Below, piece after piece: positions 6,023 through 8,095 of a stretch of 8,095 nucleotides of DNA. Source of the DNA: Clostridia bacterium (GTDB lineage: Bacteria > Bacillota > Clostridia > Christensenellales > Borkfalkiaceae); contig CAAFYG010000116.1 of assembly GCA_900767195.1 (NCBI GenBank), forward strand, positions 1-8,095, given 5' to 3'. Every line of letters starts with the position of its first letter. Positions within the stretch are counted from its first letter, which is position 1. Both the position numbers and the translations under genes were made by a program. A model generated the notes under the pieces. It was not told the DNA's origin and ran no database searches. It saw only the letters and a list, made by a program, of their open reading frames with translations.

Positions 6023-8095
6023 AACGAGCAAGAAAGAACCCGAAAAAATCGAGCCGAAAGGGCAGCTTTTCGTAGAACCGCTCGAAAAAGTGCTTCATTC
6101 TTCCATGCTGCCGTATGCGGAATTCGTTATTCTCGATCGCGCTTTGCCGCGCGTGGAAGACGGTTTGAAACCCGTGCAGCGGCGTATTTTGTACACGATG
6201 AACGAAATGGGTTTAACGCCCGATAAGCCGCATAAAAAGTGCGCCCGCATCGTGGGCGATTGCATGGGTAAATACCACCCGCACGGCGATTCCAGCGTGT
6301 ACGGCGCTATGGTGAATATGGCGCAGGACTTCAATATGGGCAAGGTGCTGATCGACGGACACGGCAACTTCGGCAGCGTAGACGGCGATCCCGCCGCCGC
6401 AATGCGTTACACGGAAGCCCGTCTCGCCGCACCCGCGCTCGAACTCCTGCGCGACATCGATAAAGACACCGTGCCTTTCTCGCTGAATTTCGACGATTCC
6501 TTGAAAGAGCCGGACGTATTGCCCGGTCGTTTTCCGAATTTGCTTGTAAACGGCGCGTACGGCATCGCCGTAGGTCTCGCCACGAATATCCCTACGCACA
6601 ATCTCGAAGAAGTGATCAACGGCGTGGTGGCGTACATCGATAACCCCGCGATTTCGCTCGAAGAGATGATGCGCTGCATTCCCTGCCCCGATTTTCCCAC
6701 GGGCGGAATCATCATTGCCAACGAGTTGATCCAGGCGTATAAAACGGGGCGCGGCAGAATCACGCTTCGCGCAAAAATCGCCATCGAGCCTACGGAGAAC
6801 GGCAAAACAAATCTTGTGATCAGCGAAATTCCCTATCAGGTGAATAAAGCGCAGCTTCTGCGCCGCATCGTGGAACTTTGCGAAGAGAAAAAGGACGAGC
6901 TTGCGGCGGTGGATCACGTATCGGACGAATCCGATCGCGCGGGCATGCGCGCCGTGGTGCGTATCAAAAAGGGCGGAGATATTCGTCAGATTTTAAAAGT
7001 ACTGTATAAGAATACCGACCTTGAAACGTCGTTCGGCATCAACATGGTGGTGATCGCGGACGGAAAACCGCAGCAGCTCGGGCTGATGGAAATCATCCGC
7101 CATTACGTGGCGTATCAGCGGCAGGTGATTTTGCGCCGCACGAAGTTTGATTTAAACGAAGCGGAAAGCCGCTGCCACGTACTCGAAGGGCTGATTATCG
7201 CCGTGCAGAATATCGACGAGGTGATCGCGATCATCAAAGCGGCGGAAAGCACTTCCGACGCGCGCGTGAAGTTGATGCAGCGCTTCGAGCTTTCGGAAAT
7301 TCAGGCGCAGGCGATTCTGGATTTGCGCCTTGCGCGGCTTACGAAACTTGAAATTTACAAGCTCGAACAGGAACTGAAAGAGCTGAAAAAGCTGATCAAA
7401 AAGCTCACGGCGATTTCCAAGAGCAAAGATTTGCAATTGCAGGTGGTGAAAGAAGAAATTTCCGAAATTCGCGATAAATACCCCACGCCCCGCCGTTCGC
7501 GGCTGGTGTACACGGGCGCGGAAGCGGACGATCTTTTGTCGGTTGCGAGCGAAAAAGTGCCGGGCGCGAAGTGCATGCTCGTGCGCACGGCAGACGAGAA
7601 AATCAAGGTGCTTACGGGCAAAAATGCCGACGCGCTTGCGCAACCCGTTTCGGGTAAATTCAAAGCGGGCGCGATCGCCGAAGATATTCTTTCCACGGTG
7701 ACGGACAAAGTGATTTACGCCTTTACGAATTTCGGCAATCTGCACAGGCTGAATATTTCGGACGCGGCTTTGTCGTGTAAGCTTTCGGACGAGGGCGTAT
7801 CGCTTGCCGAGCTTTCTTCGGGGGCGGTAGAGGGCGAAAAGTGCGTGAAATTCTTTGAAATCGGCGATAAATTCCCCACGGGCAATCTGCTGTTCTTCAC
7901 GGTGAAAGGCATGGTGAAGAAATCTTCGTGGGAAGAGTACGAAGGCATTCGCAAAGACGTGTTGCAAGCCGTGAAAGTGGCGGACGACGACGAGCTGATC
8001 TCCGTGGAAGAAGAGCGCGAGGAAGATGACACTATGGTATACGTTCACGATCCGGGAAAATTAATAAACATGCAAAAAGACGCTAACACTTCGCA
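6015..8095 (+). CDS. parC/gyrA: Type IIA DNA topoisomerase subunit A (ParC/GyrA family), 3' end outside window
   Basis: This is the DNA-binding and cleavage subunit, which forms the covalent tyrosine-DNA bond. The frame starts at ATG 6015 and is open to the window end, giving 693 full codons; family members have about 750-880 residues. Landmarks are RALPRVEDGLKPVQRRILY in the winged-helix domain, KYHPHGDSS, the active-site pair R131-Y132 in AMRYTEARL, PNLLVNGAYGIAVG, and QAQAILDLRL (430-439) followed by a charged helical hairpin of the C-gate. The beta-pinwheel C-terminal domain begins around residue 500. No GyrA box (QRRGGKG type) is seen where blade 1 should carry it (about residues 535-555), and LLFFTVKGMVKKS resembles Gram-positive ParC, so a decatenating topo IV is favoured. 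At the quinolone pocket S93 is kept but the usual acidic residue is G97. It is co-transcribed with the B subunit. Confidence 0.94.
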   Translation, partial: MAKTSKKEPEKIEPKGQLFVEPLEKVLHSSMLPYAEFVILDRALPRVEDGLKPVQRRILYTMNEMGLTPDKPHKKCARIVGDCMGKYHPHGDSSVYGAMVNMAQDFNMGKVLIDGHGNFGSVDGDPAAAMRYTEARLAAPALELLRDIDKDTVPFSLNFDDSLKEPDVLPGRFPNLLVNGAYGIAVGLATNIPTHNLEEVINGVVAYIDNPAISLEEMMRCIPCPDFPTGGIIIANELIQAYKTGRGRITLRAKIAIEPTENGKTNLVISEIPYQVNKAQLLRRIVELCEEKKDELAAVDHVSDESDRAGMRAVVRIKKGGDIRQILKVLYKNTDLETSFGINMVVIADGKPQQLGLMEIIRHYVAYQRQVILRRTKFDLNEAESRCHVLEGLIIAVQNIDEVIAIIKAAESTSDARVKLMQRFELSEIQAQAILDLRLARLTKLEIYKLEQELKELKKLIKKLTAISKSKDLQLQVVKEEISEIRDKYPTPRRSRLVYTGAEADDLLSVASEKVPGAKCMLVRTADEKIKVLTGKNADALAQPVSGKFKAGAIAEDILSTVTDKVIYAFTNFGNLHRLNISDAALSCKLSDEGVSLAELSSGAVEGEKCVKFFEIGDKFPTGNLLFFTVKGMVKKSSWEEYEGIRKDVLQAVKVADDDELISVEEEREEDDTMVYVHDPGKLINMQKDANTS

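Noticed and set aside
6213..6917. 234-codon minus-strand open frame inside the A-subunit gene
   Set aside because: It is antisense to the conserved cleavage domain, including the active-site tyrosine; shadow frame.
7152..8048. 298-codon minus-strand open frame inside the A-subunit gene
   Set aside because: It is a His/Phe/Arg-rich shadow of the coiled-coil and pinwheel regions; no domain seen.
1..8095. Defence island, mobile element or other new system
   Set aside because: All four genes belong to known housekeeping families; no inverted terminal repeats, integrase, toxin-antitoxin-like small genes or spacer repeats were seen.

Overview
The window reads as an ordinary stretch of a bacterial chromosome, most likely from an uncultured member of the Clostridia or a related Firmicutes group. 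This is inference from three things: a HelD-type helicase, which is found in Gram-positive bacteria; a topoisomerase B/A pair whose A subunit looks like Gram-positive ParC; and consensus sigma-A promoters with extended -10 elements plus purine-rich Shine-Dalgarno sites. Base composition looks fairly even across all four genes and nothing points to recent transfer. I see no tRNA, rRNA, CRISPR array, transposase or attachment site. All genes are on the + strand and no gene-free stretch exceeds about 175 bases.

Layout. Positions 1-1089 hold the C-terminal two thirds of argS (arginyl-tRNA synthetase). Positions 1090-1264 hold a probable intrinsic terminator, an extended -10 promoter and a leader of about 70 nt. 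Positions 1265-3667 encode an 800-residue HelD-family helicase-like ATPase that starts at GTG. Positions 3668-3835 are a dense control region: a GC hairpin, an 11-bp tandem direct repeat containing TTGACA, a near-perfect TTGAAA-17-TATAAT promoter whose spacer is built on two A7 tracts, and a strong stem-loop in the mRNA leader. Positions 3836-6022 encode the ATPase/TOPRIM subunit (GyrB/ParE family) of a type IIA DNA topoisomerase. Positions 6015 to the window end encode its cleavage subunit (GyrA/ParC family), overlapping the B gene by 8 bases and cut off by the window edge.

How the genes relate. The last two genes form a translationally coupled operon whose products together make an A2B2 DNA topoisomerase. 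Their relation to the upstream genes is only positional, because argS, helD and the topoisomerase operon each appear to be separately transcribed. HelD recycles RNA polymerase and topoisomerases relieve transcription-driven supercoiling, so a thematic link is possible, but nothing in the sequence proves it.

No novel multi-gene system is visible. The most interesting details lie inside the topoisomerase. The A subunit has glycine where gyrases and topoisomerase IV normally carry an acidic quinolone-contact residue, and it lacks a GyrA box, which favours a topoisomerase IV-like rather than a supercoiling enzyme. The B subunit carries an acidic insertion of roughly 55 residues and lacks the usual arginine at the aminocoumarin contact. 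The promoter upstream has unusual architecture.
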